Shown piece after piece: positions 6,672 through 14,112 of a stretch of 17,265 bases of DNA. Numbering within the stretch: position 1 is the stretch's first letter; each line of letters begins with the position of its first letter. The DNA is from Candidatus Saccharibacteria bacterium UBA7683 (lineage in GTDB: Bacteria; Patescibacteriota; Saccharimonadia; Saccharimonadales; UBA7683), in contig DLGX01000081.1 of NCBI GenBank assembly GCA_002482925.1, positions 1 through 17,265 of the forward strand, given 5' to 3'. The notes below the pieces were generated by a model. It did not search any database. It saw only the letters and a program-made list of their open reading frames with translations, and was not told the origin of the DNA. The position numbers and the translations under genes are program-made.

Positions 6672-8075
6672 CTAATTGTATACCTGCTGATAGCTGGTAA
6701 CTGTCCAGATTTTACTGCCTGAAGATAGTTTTGTTCCAAAGGTAACAGTTCCGGCTCCGCTTAAGTCAACAGTTTGGCCAACCACTGCTCCTACGTTTCC
6801 ACTTCCACCAATTGTCGCCTTACCCCAATACGCTTGAAATACCATCCCCGCTAGATTCACGCCACCGCCAACGCTAACTGTTTCTAAACTTTGTGTAGTC
6901 TTAAGAGCATTACCAGTAATTGTTGTACAGGCCGAACCACATGCAGCATTAGATTTGGTACTGATAAAGTACATGCCCGTACCAGTACTATTTGCAATTA
7001 ACTGGCCAGATCCGCCTACGGTGATTTTTCCATCTGCTAATATTTTTGGCTGAGCAGAGCCTGCACTATTTGCAACGGTAATTTTTGCAGCGCCATTTAT
7101 TGTTAAATCACCAGAGATATACACGTCACCGCTAAGAACAACGTTACAGCTTCCGCCGATAGTCACGTTCCCGTTTAGCCTAAGGTTAGCCGGCCATGTT
7201 CTATCAAATGGCCATGACTGACAAGTATAGGTATTGCTTGTTCCACTTGCAGTAGTCGTCATTTTTGCAATATGCGCAGCTCTATCAAAACTTGGCTGGT
7301 CAACAGGTGGAGCTGTGCAGTTGGGAACAAGACCTTGCCCAGAGACTCCGCCAACAATGTTGTTGTTTGGACCAACCGAGGTTTGATTAGTAGCACAAAC
7401 AGTTCCATAAATTTTTGTACTCTGCGCCATTGAAATCGGTTGAGTTCCAGAACCACAGACTTGCGCATATGAGGCACCCGGGCTGTTACCTGCAGGACAA
7501 GCAACGTGTGCAACTTTTACATCAAGTGGCTGATTTTGAGTACCTATTTTAGATGAACCGGTTAGTGAAATTGTGCCGTTAACGTACACGTCTGAGTTTG
7601 TAATATTAGCGCTTCCAGTCAAGATTAATCCGCCTGGACCAGTCTGCACGGAATACCCCTCTGATTCGGTGCCAACAATAGTAATTTTAATTGTACGAGT
7701 GCTAATTGGGGTCGTCTGAGTCGCATTTGCATAGACTTTACCAACAGATGTAATTGTTTTTGAACTACCACTTGCTGCGTTTGTGATACTCGATGTATAG
7801 GTAGAGCGTCCGCGGCCAGCTTCGTTAAAAAATACTTGAGGAGTAGTGAAGCCCGTGAAACTATTATTAGTATTTAGTTCCTGTATCGACTCCTCTGCTC
7901 CTGCTTCTGCCACCAGAAGCGCACTGGTTACTGCCACGCTTTTTTTAGTAAACGCATATCTTGTTACCACAACCTGAGATAATGAAATACCGATTGAAGT
8001 TAGCACGATTATTATTATCAATGCTGCACCAAGTGTAGATCCATGGCTAGTAAGTTTGATTCGTCTTTTAATCAT
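6672..8075 (-). CDS. PilX-like minor pilus component with a large beta-rich domain
   Basis: This 467-residue protein has an N-terminus like PilX proteins: basic residues, HGSTLGAAL, then a long hydrophobic helix (about 15-38) and an AEAGAEESIQELN helix. Unlike normal prepilins, it has no Glu at position +5 after the Gly. The remaining 400 residues are Ser/Thr/Gly/Asn-rich beta-strand repeats of a polymer-like or solenoid type, with repeated GNVTIGG, GDVYISGDLTING and GKITVGGSGQL units between about 300 and 380. Several cysteines occur, spaced as possible disulphide pairs. The start overlaps the end of the preceding minor pilin gene by eight bases. Large minor pilins of this kind commonly sit at a pilus tip; adhesin function here is inference. 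It is followed by the pilM promoter. Confidence 0.8.
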   Translation of the reverse strand: MIKRRIKLTSHGSTLGAALIIIIVLTSIGISLSQVVVTRYAFTKKSVAVTSALLVAEAGAEESIQELNTNNSFTGFTTPQVFFNEAGRGRSTYTSSITNAASGSSKTITSVGKVYANATQTTPISTRTIKITIVGTESEGYSVQTGPGGLILTGSANITNSDVYVNGTISLTGSSKIGTQNQPLDVKVAHVACPAGNSPGASYAQVCGSGTQPISMAQSTKIYGTVCATNQTSVGPNNNIVGGVSGQGLVPNCTAPPVDQPSFDRAAHIAKMTTTASGTSNTYTCQSWPFDRTWPANLRLNGNVTIGGSCNVVLSGDVYISGDLTINGAAKITVANSAGSAQPKILADGKITVGGSGQLIANSTGTGMYFISTKSNAACGSACTTITGNALKTTQSLETVSVGGGVNLAGMVFQAYWGKATIGGSGNVGAVVGQTVDLSGAGTVTFGTKLSSGSKIWTVTSYQQVYN

Positions 8076-8733
8076 TTCTGTATACCATTCTTGTTTTATA
8101 TACTGACTGAATCAGCTGGCTAAATCGACGCTTCTGCAAAGTAAGTGAAATTTCGATTGATCGTGAATCAGTTGGTGCAACTTCGACGTTATTGCCATCA
8201 TAGTATTTAACGGAAAAATTAGATACATTTTGAGCTAAACGTAAATCCGCTGGGCAGCTTGCAGAAGCACTGTTTGCTGGACAGCTTGTTTTGAGCTTAT
8301 TATTTTGCACGGGAGCTGCGATTGCTCGTTGGTACAAGGTGTTATTGTTCACAAAAAATATCAGATTGTTCTTTTGACTTGTGTAGTTTGCGGGGTCACT
8401 AAACACAATTTGATTACTGGTGTTTTCTACGGCCGAAGCAAGCACCAATCTACTTGAAGTTGAGGTCCAGCTAAACTGATTACCTGCTATTGGCGGATTT
8501 GTATCTGGCCACCTATTGTCATCGTCAGCGCTTGAAGAAAGCCTGACGGCATCCACCATTCTATCCACCGCGGTCTGCGCATCAGTAAGTAATGCTGATC
8601 TTGTTTCAGTAATAGCATATTGCTGCAGCCAGTTGACCATAAAGTTCATAATTACGATTGCCATAATACTCACTACAGTAATAGTTATTAAAAGTTCGAC
8701 TAAAGAGACGCCGAGAGAATTAAGCTTTTTCAT
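8068..8733 (-). CDS. PilW-like minor pilin
   Basis: This is a 221-residue prepilin-like protein. The leader is short (MKKLNSLG), with predicted cleavage after Gly8 giving VSLVELL, in which Glu13 is at the +5 position. The hydrophobic helix runs to about residue 35. The globular part contains a two-cysteine loop (CPANSASASC) and ends with several short strands, as in PilW/PilJ-type minor pilins. It is coupled to its neighbours on both sides: ATGA overlap with the previous pilin gene and an 8-base overlap with the PilX-like gene. Role inferred from family: part of a minor-pilin complex that primes or caps the fibre. Confidence 0.87.
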   Translation of the reverse strand: MKKLNSLGVSLVELLITITVVSIMAIVIMNFMVNWLQQYAITETRSALLTDAQTAVDRMVDAVRLSSSADDDNRWPDTNPPIAGNQFSWTSTSSRLVLASAVENTSNQIVFSDPANYTSQKNNLIFFVNNNTLYQRAIAAPVQNNKLKTSCPANSASASCPADLRLAQNVSNFSVKYYDGNNVEVAPTDSRSIEISLTLQKRRFSQLIQSVYKTRMVYRND

Positions 8734-9140
8734 TGTGAAATTCCTATCACGCCAATGAGCGAGCTTAGCTTAACATTCTGTGACCTGCCATTTTGGGTAA
8801 ACGAAACGGTGACGTCTACACGTTTAAGTCCGTCAGATGGTTCGGTCACCACAACAGTACCAGATTTCGTGTTAGGTAAACTAGAAGGCAAATCAGCAGT
8901 AAAATTAATTGTTTGGCCAGCTTGTAGGTTGTTATAGCTATTGTTTCTTAGTATCTCAACCTGTCTTTGGGCAGCTCTTGTTGCAGCATCTATATATCTT
9001 GATTGTTGTTGCGTATACTGCGTGGTGTAGAACAGGCTTGCAATACCAATGCTTGCAATACCAATTATTGAGATTGTAATGATTAACTCGACGAGTGTGA
9101 AACCACTTACATCGTTAATTGTGAATTGATGTTTTTTCAT
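8730..9140 (-). CDS. PilV/GspI-like minor pilin
   Basis: This 136-residue prepilin has a 13-residue leader (MKKHQFTINDVSG), cleavage predicted before Phe14, and FTLVE with Glu18 at +5. The N-terminal helix is followed by a short, Thr/Ser/Val-rich beta domain without cysteines. It is the first gene of the minor-pilin block and overlaps the next gene by four bases. The ATG at 9140 has no evident Shine-Dalgarno; an extended -10 TGC-TATTAT lies 13 bases upstream. Readthrough from pilA is unlikely because a strong terminator precedes it. Confidence 0.87.
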   Translation of the reverse strand: MKKHQFTINDVSGFTLVELIITISIIGIASIGIASLFYTTQYTQQQSRYIDAATRAAQRQVEILRNNSYNNLQAGQTINFTADLPSSLPNTKSGTVVVTEPSDGLKRVDVTVSFTQNGRSQNVKLSSLIGVIGISQ

Positions 9141-9153
9141 ACTACTTATGTTT

Positions 9154-9162
9154 ATAATAGCA
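9154..9162 (-). promoter_or_regulatory. Extended -10 promoter of the minor-pilin block
   Basis: TGC-TATTAT on the minus strand lies between the pilA terminator and the minor-pilin ATG at 9140, 13 bases from it. A transcript starting at the usual distance would have a leader of about six or seven bases. No good -35 is seen. Confidence 0.45.
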
Positions 9163-9174
9163 TTCTTATGACAT

Positions 9175-9209
9175 AAAAAAATAGAGCCTCGGTTTCCCTT
9201 GGCTCTATT
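9175..9209 (-). terminator. Rho-independent terminator of pilA
   Basis: On the minus strand AATAGAGCC (9209-9201) pairs perfectly with GGCTCTATT (9188-9180) around a 12-base loop. Seven T residues (9181-9175) follow at once. It lies 17 bases after the pilA stop codon. This is the clearest intrinsic terminator in the window. Confidence 0.92.
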
Positions 9210-9225
9210 AATTAATAATGTAGTA

Positions 9226-9618
9226 CTAGTTAGTTACTACAACGTTACCAGCAGGTTTTGAACCCCAAAGAGTGTCGACTGCAGTAAGGGTAAATCCTTC
9301 ATCACAGGTTGTTGCACATGCGTACGTGTAACCTGCTGCACCAAAAGTTCCGGCTAGTGCGGTGTTGTTACCACCGTCATCGCTATTAAGGAACGTAGAA
9401 ACCGCAGCTTTGTCAGCTGGGTATGTGTTATTTGTAGCGTAGTATTCACCAAGCTTAGACTTAACTTGGCTCACTGTTGATTCAGCTTTGCTCTTATTAG
9501 CTTTATTCTGTGCACCAGAAAATGCTACAAAACCGATTGTTGCTAAGATACCGATGATCACGATAACGATCAAAAGTTCAACAATTGTGAAACCTTTTTT
9601 ATTTAACTTTAATTTCAT
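9226..9618 (-). CDS. pilA: Major type IV pilin
   Basis: This is the probable main fibre subunit, 130 residues. The leader MKLKLNKKG is short and basic, with cleavage predicted before Phe10 to give FTIVELL, and Glu14 is at +5. The hydrophobic assembly helix runs to about residue 33, followed by an amphipathic helix (about 38-60) and a small globular domain with a Cys101-Cys105 loop near the C-terminus. I chose the ATG at 9618 because TAAGGAGGG lies nine bases upstream and because the upstream in-frame extension to 9669 would add a non-pilin leader. Assignment as the major pilin is supported by its own consensus promoter, the strongest Shine-Dalgarno in the window and an intrinsic terminator. 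It separates pilB-pilC from the minor pilins. Confidence 0.93.
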   Translation of the reverse strand: MKLKLNKKGFTIVELLIVIVIIGILATIGFVAFSGAQNKANKSKAESTVSQVKSKLGEYYATNNTYPADKAAVSTFLNSDDGGNNTALAGTFGAAGYTYACATTCDEGFTLTAVDTLWGSKPAGNVVVTN

Positions 9619-9626
9619 TTTGCCCA

Positions 9627-9635
9627 CCCTCCTTA
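9627..9635 (-). promoter_or_regulatory. Strong Shine-Dalgarno of pilA
   Basis: TAAGGAGGG on the minus strand is nearly the full complement of the 16S rRNA 3' end. AGGAGG ends nine bases before the ATG at 9618, which fixes that codon as the start. CACC just upstream and GGTG just downstream could enclose the site in a small hairpin loop. Confidence 0.85.
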
Positions 9636-9692
9636 GGTGTAATTGGTGATTTGCGGCGAACAACGTCAAATAGCTGTTCTATCCTAGTGGTA

Positions 9693-9721
9693 ATTATTGC
9701 TTATGCTTATTTTGTTGTCAA
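9693..9721 (-). promoter_or_regulatory. Consensus sigma70-type promoter of pilA
   Basis: A perfect TTGACA (9721-9716), a 17-base spacer and AATAAT (9698-9693, five of six) lie on the minus strand between pilC and pilA. The predicted leader is close to 70 bases. A 16-bp dyad at 9720-9735 overlaps the upstream edge of the -35 box. Confidence 0.85.
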
Positions 9722-9735
9722 GCGTCCTAACGCTT
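9720..9735. repeat. Inverted repeat abutting the pilA -35 box
   Basis: AAGCGT-CCTA-ACGCTT has perfect 6-bp arms and a 4-base loop. It lies after the pilC stop, and its promoter-proximal arm shares two bases with the pilA TTGACA. It could be a weak transcription stop for pilC (no T-run follows) or a regulator-binding site for pilA. Confidence 0.4.
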
Positions 9736-9770
9736 TAGTTGTGTACAAAGTGTGGAAATTTATTTACGAA

Positions 9771-10994
9771 CTATTTAATATTTGTAGAGATGTTGGTGAT
9801 TGGCCCAAACACGCTTGCCGCTATTACACCTACGATCGCTCCAAGAACTACGATCATTACTGGTTCTAAAATTGAAGAAAGTGCACCAACGAATGTATCA
9901 ACTTCTTCTTCGTAAAACTCTGCGACCTTTATAAGAATCTGATCTGTCTGGCCTGTTTCTTCCCCGACCGCAAGCATCTGGCTTACTAGCGGTGGAAAAT
10001 GTTTGCTTTTTTCAAGCCTTGAAGAAAGCTGTTCTCCGCCTTCGATAAACTTAGCACTTTCTATAAGTTCTTTTTCTATAACCGCATTACCCACCGCTCC
10101 TGCGGTTGTTCCTATTGCCTGCACAATTGATACACCTGCTCCCATTAAGGAAGAAAACGTTCGCGCGAATCTAGCAATAGCTACTTTTGTAATAAGAACT
10201 TTAATTATTGGGGTTTTTAACAAGAAAGAATGCCACGCGTATCTGCCTTTTGGAGTTTTTATAAACCGCTTGAACAGAAATAGTGCTAGTGGAATACCAA
10301 CAACACACGAAATAATGAACGCTGGCTTCAGCATAAAGTTGCTAATTGAAAGTAGTGCTCGCGTGTAGACAGGCAAAGATCCAGTTCCGCCACTAAGGTC
10401 AGTAATAATTGCCCCAATTTTAGGCACGATTGTGGTCATAAGAATAACTGTAGCCACACCTGTAATAGAAAATATTACCGCAGGGTATGTCATAGCACTT
10501 TTAATCTTGCCTTTTATGGCTGCGTCTTTTTCTTGTTGTACTGCCAAACGATTGAGCACTTCGTCCAAGATACCGCCTTCTTCGCCCGCACGAACCATAT
10601 TTATATAAATCTGTGAAAATGTTTTTGGATGTTCGGCAATAGAATCAGCAAGTGATGAGCCACCTTCAACCTTTTTTACAACAGCTTCGAGTTGGGTTTT
10701 AAGTGCTTTGCTTTCCGACTGTGCCTGTAGTGTACCGATACTTCTCACAAGCGGAACCCCTGCATTCACAAGTGTAGAAAGTTGGCGAGTAAAAATAACA
10801 AGATCTTTGGTTTTAACTTTTGTGCCGCCAATATTAAAATTCAGGCTACTGCTCTTGCTGGTAGGCTGAATGCTCAGCACTCGAAGCCCTTGTTTTCGAA
10901 GTGTTTCTATTGCTGTATCTTTGCTGTCTGATTCAATAACCGCTTTTGACGATTTACCAGTTCTTTCCATAGCTATGTATTGGAATTTTGCCAT
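9771..10994 (-). CDS. pilC: PilC, type IV pilus inner-membrane platform protein
   Basis: PilC is the polytopic platform that couples PilB ATP hydrolysis to pilin insertion. It has 407 residues, a normal family length. Two GspF-type domains are visible. The first contains FTRQLSTLVNAGVPLVRSI (68-86) and RAGEEGGILDEVL (135-147). The second contains FARTFSSLMGAGVSIVQAI (276-294) and VGEETGQTDQIL (343-354). Membrane segments lie at about 170-192, 222-242 and 375-397. It begins one base after the pilB stop, so it is coupled to pilB. No pilT-like second ATPase is present between the two or elsewhere in the window. Confidence 0.96.
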   Translation of the reverse strand: MAKFQYIAMERTGKSSKAVIESDSKDTAIETLRKQGLRVLSIQPTSKSSSLNFNIGGTKVKTKDLVIFTRQLSTLVNAGVPLVRSIGTLQAQSESKALKTQLEAVVKKVEGGSSLADSIAEHPKTFSQIYINMVRAGEEGGILDEVLNRLAVQQEKDAAIKGKIKSAMTYPAVIFSITGVATVILMTTIVPKIGAIITDLSGGTGSLPVYTRALLSISNFMLKPAFIISCVVGIPLALFLFKRFIKTPKGRYAWHSFLLKTPIIKVLITKVAIARFARTFSSLMGAGVSIVQAIGTTAGAVGNAVIEKELIESAKFIEGGEQLSSRLEKSKHFPPLVSQMLAVGEETGQTDQILIKVAEFYEEEVDTFVGALSSILEPVMIVVLGAIVGVIAASVFGPITNISTNIK

Positions 10995-10995
10995 A

Positions 10996-12777
10996 TTAGT
11001 CTCTTGTTACCCTTAAGATTTCTTCTATTGTTGTTTTACCACGAAGCGCTTTAATTAATCCGTCCATCTGCATGGTTACCATTCCAGCTTCAATTGATTT
11101 ATCTTCAATAACATCGCTGGTGGTATTGCTCATAATCATGTGTTGGATGTCTTGAGAATTTTCAAGTACTTCATAAATTCCGAATCTTCCCCTGTATCCT
11201 ATACCAGAACATGCATCACAGCCATCTTCTTTTGCTTTCCAAAGCCGTAGAATACGTTTGTTGTCTGTAGAAAGTGTAGAGTCTTTTGCACCAAGATTTT
11301 CTTTTAACGCTACCGCTTCAAGTTCGCTTAGCTTAGCGAAAGAATCTGGCTTAGTAAGACTAAACATTTTTTTAATTTCAGCCATTTCACTTTCGTCAGG
11401 TTTATATTCAATCCGACATTCTTGGCAAACCTGGCGTACAAGTCTCTGACCAAGTACGGCGCGAACGGTGGAGGCAATAAGAAACGGTTCGATTCCCATG
11501 TCGAGCAAACGAGGTAAACAAGTTGCGGCATTGTTAGTGTGCAGTGTTGAAAATACAAGGTGGCCTGTAAGCGCTGCTTGCACGCCCATGTCTGCTGTTT
11601 CGCCATCACGAATTTCACCTACCATTATAATGTTTGGATCTTGACGCAGTAACGCACGGAGTCCGGAAGCAAAGGTCATACCGGCCTTAGGATTAACCTG
11701 AGTTTGATTCGCACCGACAATTTTATATTCAATCGGGTCTTCAACAGTAGAAATATTAACAGTGAAGTCGTTTAAAAGCGAAAGTACGCTATAGAGTGTG
11801 GTAGATTTACCAGAACCAGTTGGACCTGTTACGAGAACCATACCGTTTGGTTCAATAATCGCATTATTTATGGTTTTCAGCGCCGTACCCCAGAATCCAA
11901 GATCTTCCATGCTCAACGCTTTATTTGATTCATCAAGCAAACGAATTACTACTTTTTCACCGTCTGCAATAGGCAATGTTGAAACACGCAGTGCAAACAT
12001 CTTTCCGGTTTGGGTTATTTTAAACCGGCCGTCTTGTGGAATACGGCGTTCATCTATTTTAAGATTGGCCAAAATTTTAATACGACTAGTTAATGCTGCC
12101 TGTACTTTTTTTGGAAGCTTATCGGCTTCACGAAGTACGCCATCTACACGGTACCGTACTTGTACATATTCTTCGCGGGGCTCTATATGGATATCAGAAG
12201 CACCGGATTTAATTGCAAATTCAATCAAGAGTGTTACGGTTTGGGCAATGGGTGAATCTTCGGCCAAGTCTGCTTCATCAACTTCTACTTGGTCGCTTTC
12301 GCCTTCGGTATCTTCAGAAATAACCTTGGTAAGTTCGCTGCTCATTTCGCCTCGATACAGTTCTAAAACTGTAGCGATATTTTGTTTAGTAGCAAGAAAC
12401 AGCGCGGGTTTTGAACCAAGTTGTTTTTGTATGAAATCAAGCGCCTGAAGATCGTCGGGATCTTCCATAGCAAGCTGTTTCACGCCGTCTTTTTCATTAA
12501 ACACCACTGCGCTATAGCGACGTGCGATTCGCTCAGGGATTAACTTTAATAAACTCGGATCAACTTTTTTTGGATCCAGCTGTACGTAAGGAATATCTGA
12601 AGACAGCGCATACCACTGCGCTAATTCTTCGTCACTTACTACTGCCCGCTTGAGCACTACGTCTTGTAATGACTTTTTTTGATGTGCGGCCGCCTGCTCC
12701 AGCTTTACAAGCTCGGCTTCTGTAATTTTTTTGTGCTCCGTCAGCAACTTCCGGACTGTCTTATCGGATATGTTCAT
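10996..12777 (-). CDS. pilB: PilB, type IV pilus extension ATPase
   Basis: This is a hexameric cytoplasmic motor of the GspE/PilB class, 593 residues. An N-terminal MshEN-type domain (about 1-145) is followed by an acidic linker and the N2 domain (SGASDIHIEP at 191-200). The ATPase core has Walker A GPTGSGKST (318-326), an Asp box STVEDPIEY (343-351), a Walker B region ending NIIMVGEIRD (382-391) and a His box STLHTN (410-415). Zinc-binding cysteines are CQEC (451-454) and CDAC (520-523). About 65 residues separate the two pairs, which reads as a long insertion. The ATG at 12777 has AGG five bases upstream. It is the first gene of pilB-pilC and is divergent from the PRC-barrel gene. The tetracysteine favours PilB rather than PilT. 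Confidence 0.96.
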   Translation of the reverse strand: MNISDKTVRKLLTEHKKITEAELVKLEQAAAHQKKSLQDVVLKRAVVSDEELAQWYALSSDIPYVQLDPKKVDPSLLKLIPERIARRYSAVVFNEKDGVKQLAMEDPDDLQALDFIQKQLGSKPALFLATKQNIATVLELYRGEMSSELTKVISEDTEGESDQVEVDEADLAEDSPIAQTVTLLIEFAIKSGASDIHIEPREEYVQVRYRVDGVLREADKLPKKVQAALTSRIKILANLKIDERRIPQDGRFKITQTGKMFALRVSTLPIADGEKVVIRLLDESNKALSMEDLGFWGTALKTINNAIIEPNGMVLVTGPTGSGKSTTLYSVLSLLNDFTVNISTVEDPIEYKIVGANQTQVNPKAGMTFASGLRALLRQDPNIIMVGEIRDGETADMGVQAALTGHLVFSTLHTNNAATCLPRLLDMGIEPFLIASTVRAVLGQRLVRQVCQECRIEYKPDESEMAEIKKMFSLTKPDSFAKLSELEAVALKENLGAKDSTLSTDNKRILRLWKAKEDGCDACSGIGYRGRFGIYEVLENSQDIQHMIMSNTTSDVIEDKSIEAGMVTMQMDGLIKALRGKTTIEEILRVTRD

Positions 12778-12787
12778 ACTTACCTAA

Positions 12788-12796
12788 AGTATAGCA
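12788..12796 (-). promoter_or_regulatory. Extended -10 promoter of pilB
   Basis: TGC-TATACT on the minus strand ends ten bases before the pilB ATG. The predicted leader is only about four bases. The same TGC-TATACT core is found before tsaE (4055-4063). No good -35 is visible. Confidence 0.5.
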
Positions 12797-12857
12797 AAAA
12801 GCATAAGCAGAAAGTAGTTGCTTCTTTGTAGCACTGGTATAGATCGACCTATGTGGT

Positions 12858-12863
12858 TACAAT
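12858..12863 (+). promoter_or_regulatory. TACAAT -10 element of the PRC-barrel gene, leaderless type
   Basis: TACAAT is followed by AAAGTT and then the ATG at 12870. The six-base gap places the expected transcription start on or next to the A of the ATG. There is no Shine-Dalgarno, and the -35 region is poor. Together with the pilB element, the 92-base gap 12778-12869 holds two divergent promoters. Confidence 0.5.
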
Positions 12864-12869
12864 AAAGTT

Positions 12870-13439
12870 ATGCTTTTGCTTAATTCCCAACTTCAGAATA
12901 TACCGGTAATGAGTCTGCAGAGCGGTTCTATGCTTGGTAGCACTGGCGAGCCTATTATCGATCCGAGAAAACTTCAAATTGTCGCCTACTACGTAAATGG
13001 CCCGCGAATTCAAACACAAAGCGTAGTTCACACAAGTGATATTCGTGAATTTGGGCAACTAGGTTTTATTGTTGATGGTGCGGATGCCGTTATGGAGCTT
13101 GATGAAGATTTAGTTCGTCTTAACGAAGTGATTAATTTTAGATTTACACTACTGGGTAAAGTGGTGATAGACGACACGAAAAAACGTCTTGGCAGGGTTG
13201 GTGAATACACAGTTGAAAGTGATGGATTCTTGATCCAAAAAATTCATGTAACACAAACTGTTTTAAAAAATTTTACAAACTCGAATTTAATTATTCATCG
13301 TTCACAAATTATTGAAGTTACCGACAGCGCAATAATTGTAAAATCAGCCAGCATACCAGAAACTACCGGGCTCGCACAGGTAATGAATCCATTTCGGAAA
13401 AGCCAAAGTTCTTTAACGCCTGAATCTACAAAAAGATAA
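12870..13439 (+). CDS. Double PRC-barrel domain protein
   Basis: This 189-residue soluble protein appears to contain two PRC-barrel units. The first (about 11-85) has LQSGSMLGSTGEPIIDPRKL, an extended YYVNG strand and SDIREFG. The second (about 88-160) has LLGKVVIDDTKKRLGRVGEY and ends SQIIEVTDSAIIVK. PRC-barrel folds occur in RimM and in photosynthetic reaction-centre H subunits and usually mediate binding to protein or RNA, so the process served here is not known. The C-terminal 30 residues are polar and probably disordered. The gene is divergent from pilB and ends four bases from the recX stop. With an ATG six bases after TACAAT and no ribosome-binding site, it is a good leaderless candidate. 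Confidence 0.8.
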   Translation: MLLLNSQLQNIPVMSLQSGSMLGSTGEPIIDPRKLQIVAYYVNGPRIQTQSVVHTSDIREFGQLGFIVDGADAVMELDEDLVRLNEVINFRFTLLGKVVIDDTKKRLGRVGEYTVESDGFLIQKIHVTQTVLKNFTNSNLIIHRSQIIEVTDSAIIVKSASIPETTGLAQVMNPFRKSQSSLTPESTKR

Positions 13440-13443
13440 CGAT

Positions 13444-14112
13444 TTATTCGAGTTCGGTTTTAATATCATCATAATTAAACCCTTGCCGTAGAAGGTATTG
13501 AGTTAACTTTGTTCGATCTTGGTATTTCGTAAGCCGGCGCTTTTTACTAACGAGTTCTTTTAGATTTTCTTTTTCAAGCTCATTTTGACCCTGTAAGGAA
13601 TGTGCAATAATTTCTGAACTGACACCTTTACTCATAAGTTCTTGTTCGAGTTTTCGTTTACTTGATTTTTTTGTCAGCTGCCTTGAGTTTATCCAGGCCT
13701 TGGCAAATGACTCATCGTTAATGTAGCCTTTTTCTTGCAAACGGCCTAGTACCCGCTCGATCATACAAGTAGTGCTTTCTTTGTTTACTTCTTGTTTTTT
13801 AATACGTGTTTCACCGGTTTTAGTTTTGTACATTCTAGGCTTTGGATATAAGAAGGTCCGCGTGAGGTAGTCTTTTATTTCTCTTTCGCTGCGGGGTCGA
13901 ATCATTACATAGTTTAATGCCCGTTCATATGCTTTGCCGTAGTTGGATTCCTGTAAGAATGCGTCGAGTTCTTGTTGCGTAAACTCTTTACCTGTATGTA
14001 GCCCTGAGCCAACTAGCTGGTAATCGCTCAGTGAAAAGCTATAGACATCATCTATATAAATAGAGTATCTGTCGCTACGCTTTACTTGTTGCTGTATCTT
14101 TGTAATTTTCAT
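13444..14112 (-). CDS. recX: RecX, regulator of RecA
   Basis: RecX binds RecA filaments and modulates strand exchange. This 222-residue copy starts with the typical KITKI...DRYSIYIDD region (2-22) and contains the three helical RecX repeats: about 61-87 (RPRSEREIKDYL), 121-169 (LQEKGYINDESFAKAWINSR) and 181-221. A Lys/Thr-rich insertion (about 88-115, including YPKPRMYKTKTGETR) separates repeats one and two and is longer than I expect for the family. The ATG at 14112 has AAGG eight bases upstream and lies within the preceding membrane-protein gene, giving a 38-base overlap. The operon order recA-mazG-ydjM-recX puts it under the same transcription as recA. It is convergent with the PRC-barrel gene, with no terminator between. 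Confidence 0.9.
   Translation of the reverse strand: MKITKIQQQVKRSDRYSIYIDDVYSFSLSDYQLVGSGLHTGKEFTQQELDAFLQESNYGKAYERALNYVMIRPRSEREIKDYLTRTFLYPKPRMYKTKTGETRIKKQEVNKESTTCMIERVLGRLQEKGYINDESFAKAWINSRQLTKKSSKRKLEQELMSKGVSSEIIAHSLQGQNELEKENLKELVSKKRRLTKYQDRTKLTQYLLRQGFNYDDIKTELE

Noticed and set aside
11798..12448. Long open frame on the plus strand (216 codons)
   Set aside because: It lies wholly antisense to the conserved ATPase core of pilB, has no recognisable domain or start signal, and is a codon-bias shadow.
13434..13450. Terminator between the convergent PRC-barrel and recX genes
   Set aside because: Only four bases separate the stops, and no stem with a T-run is visible on either strand.
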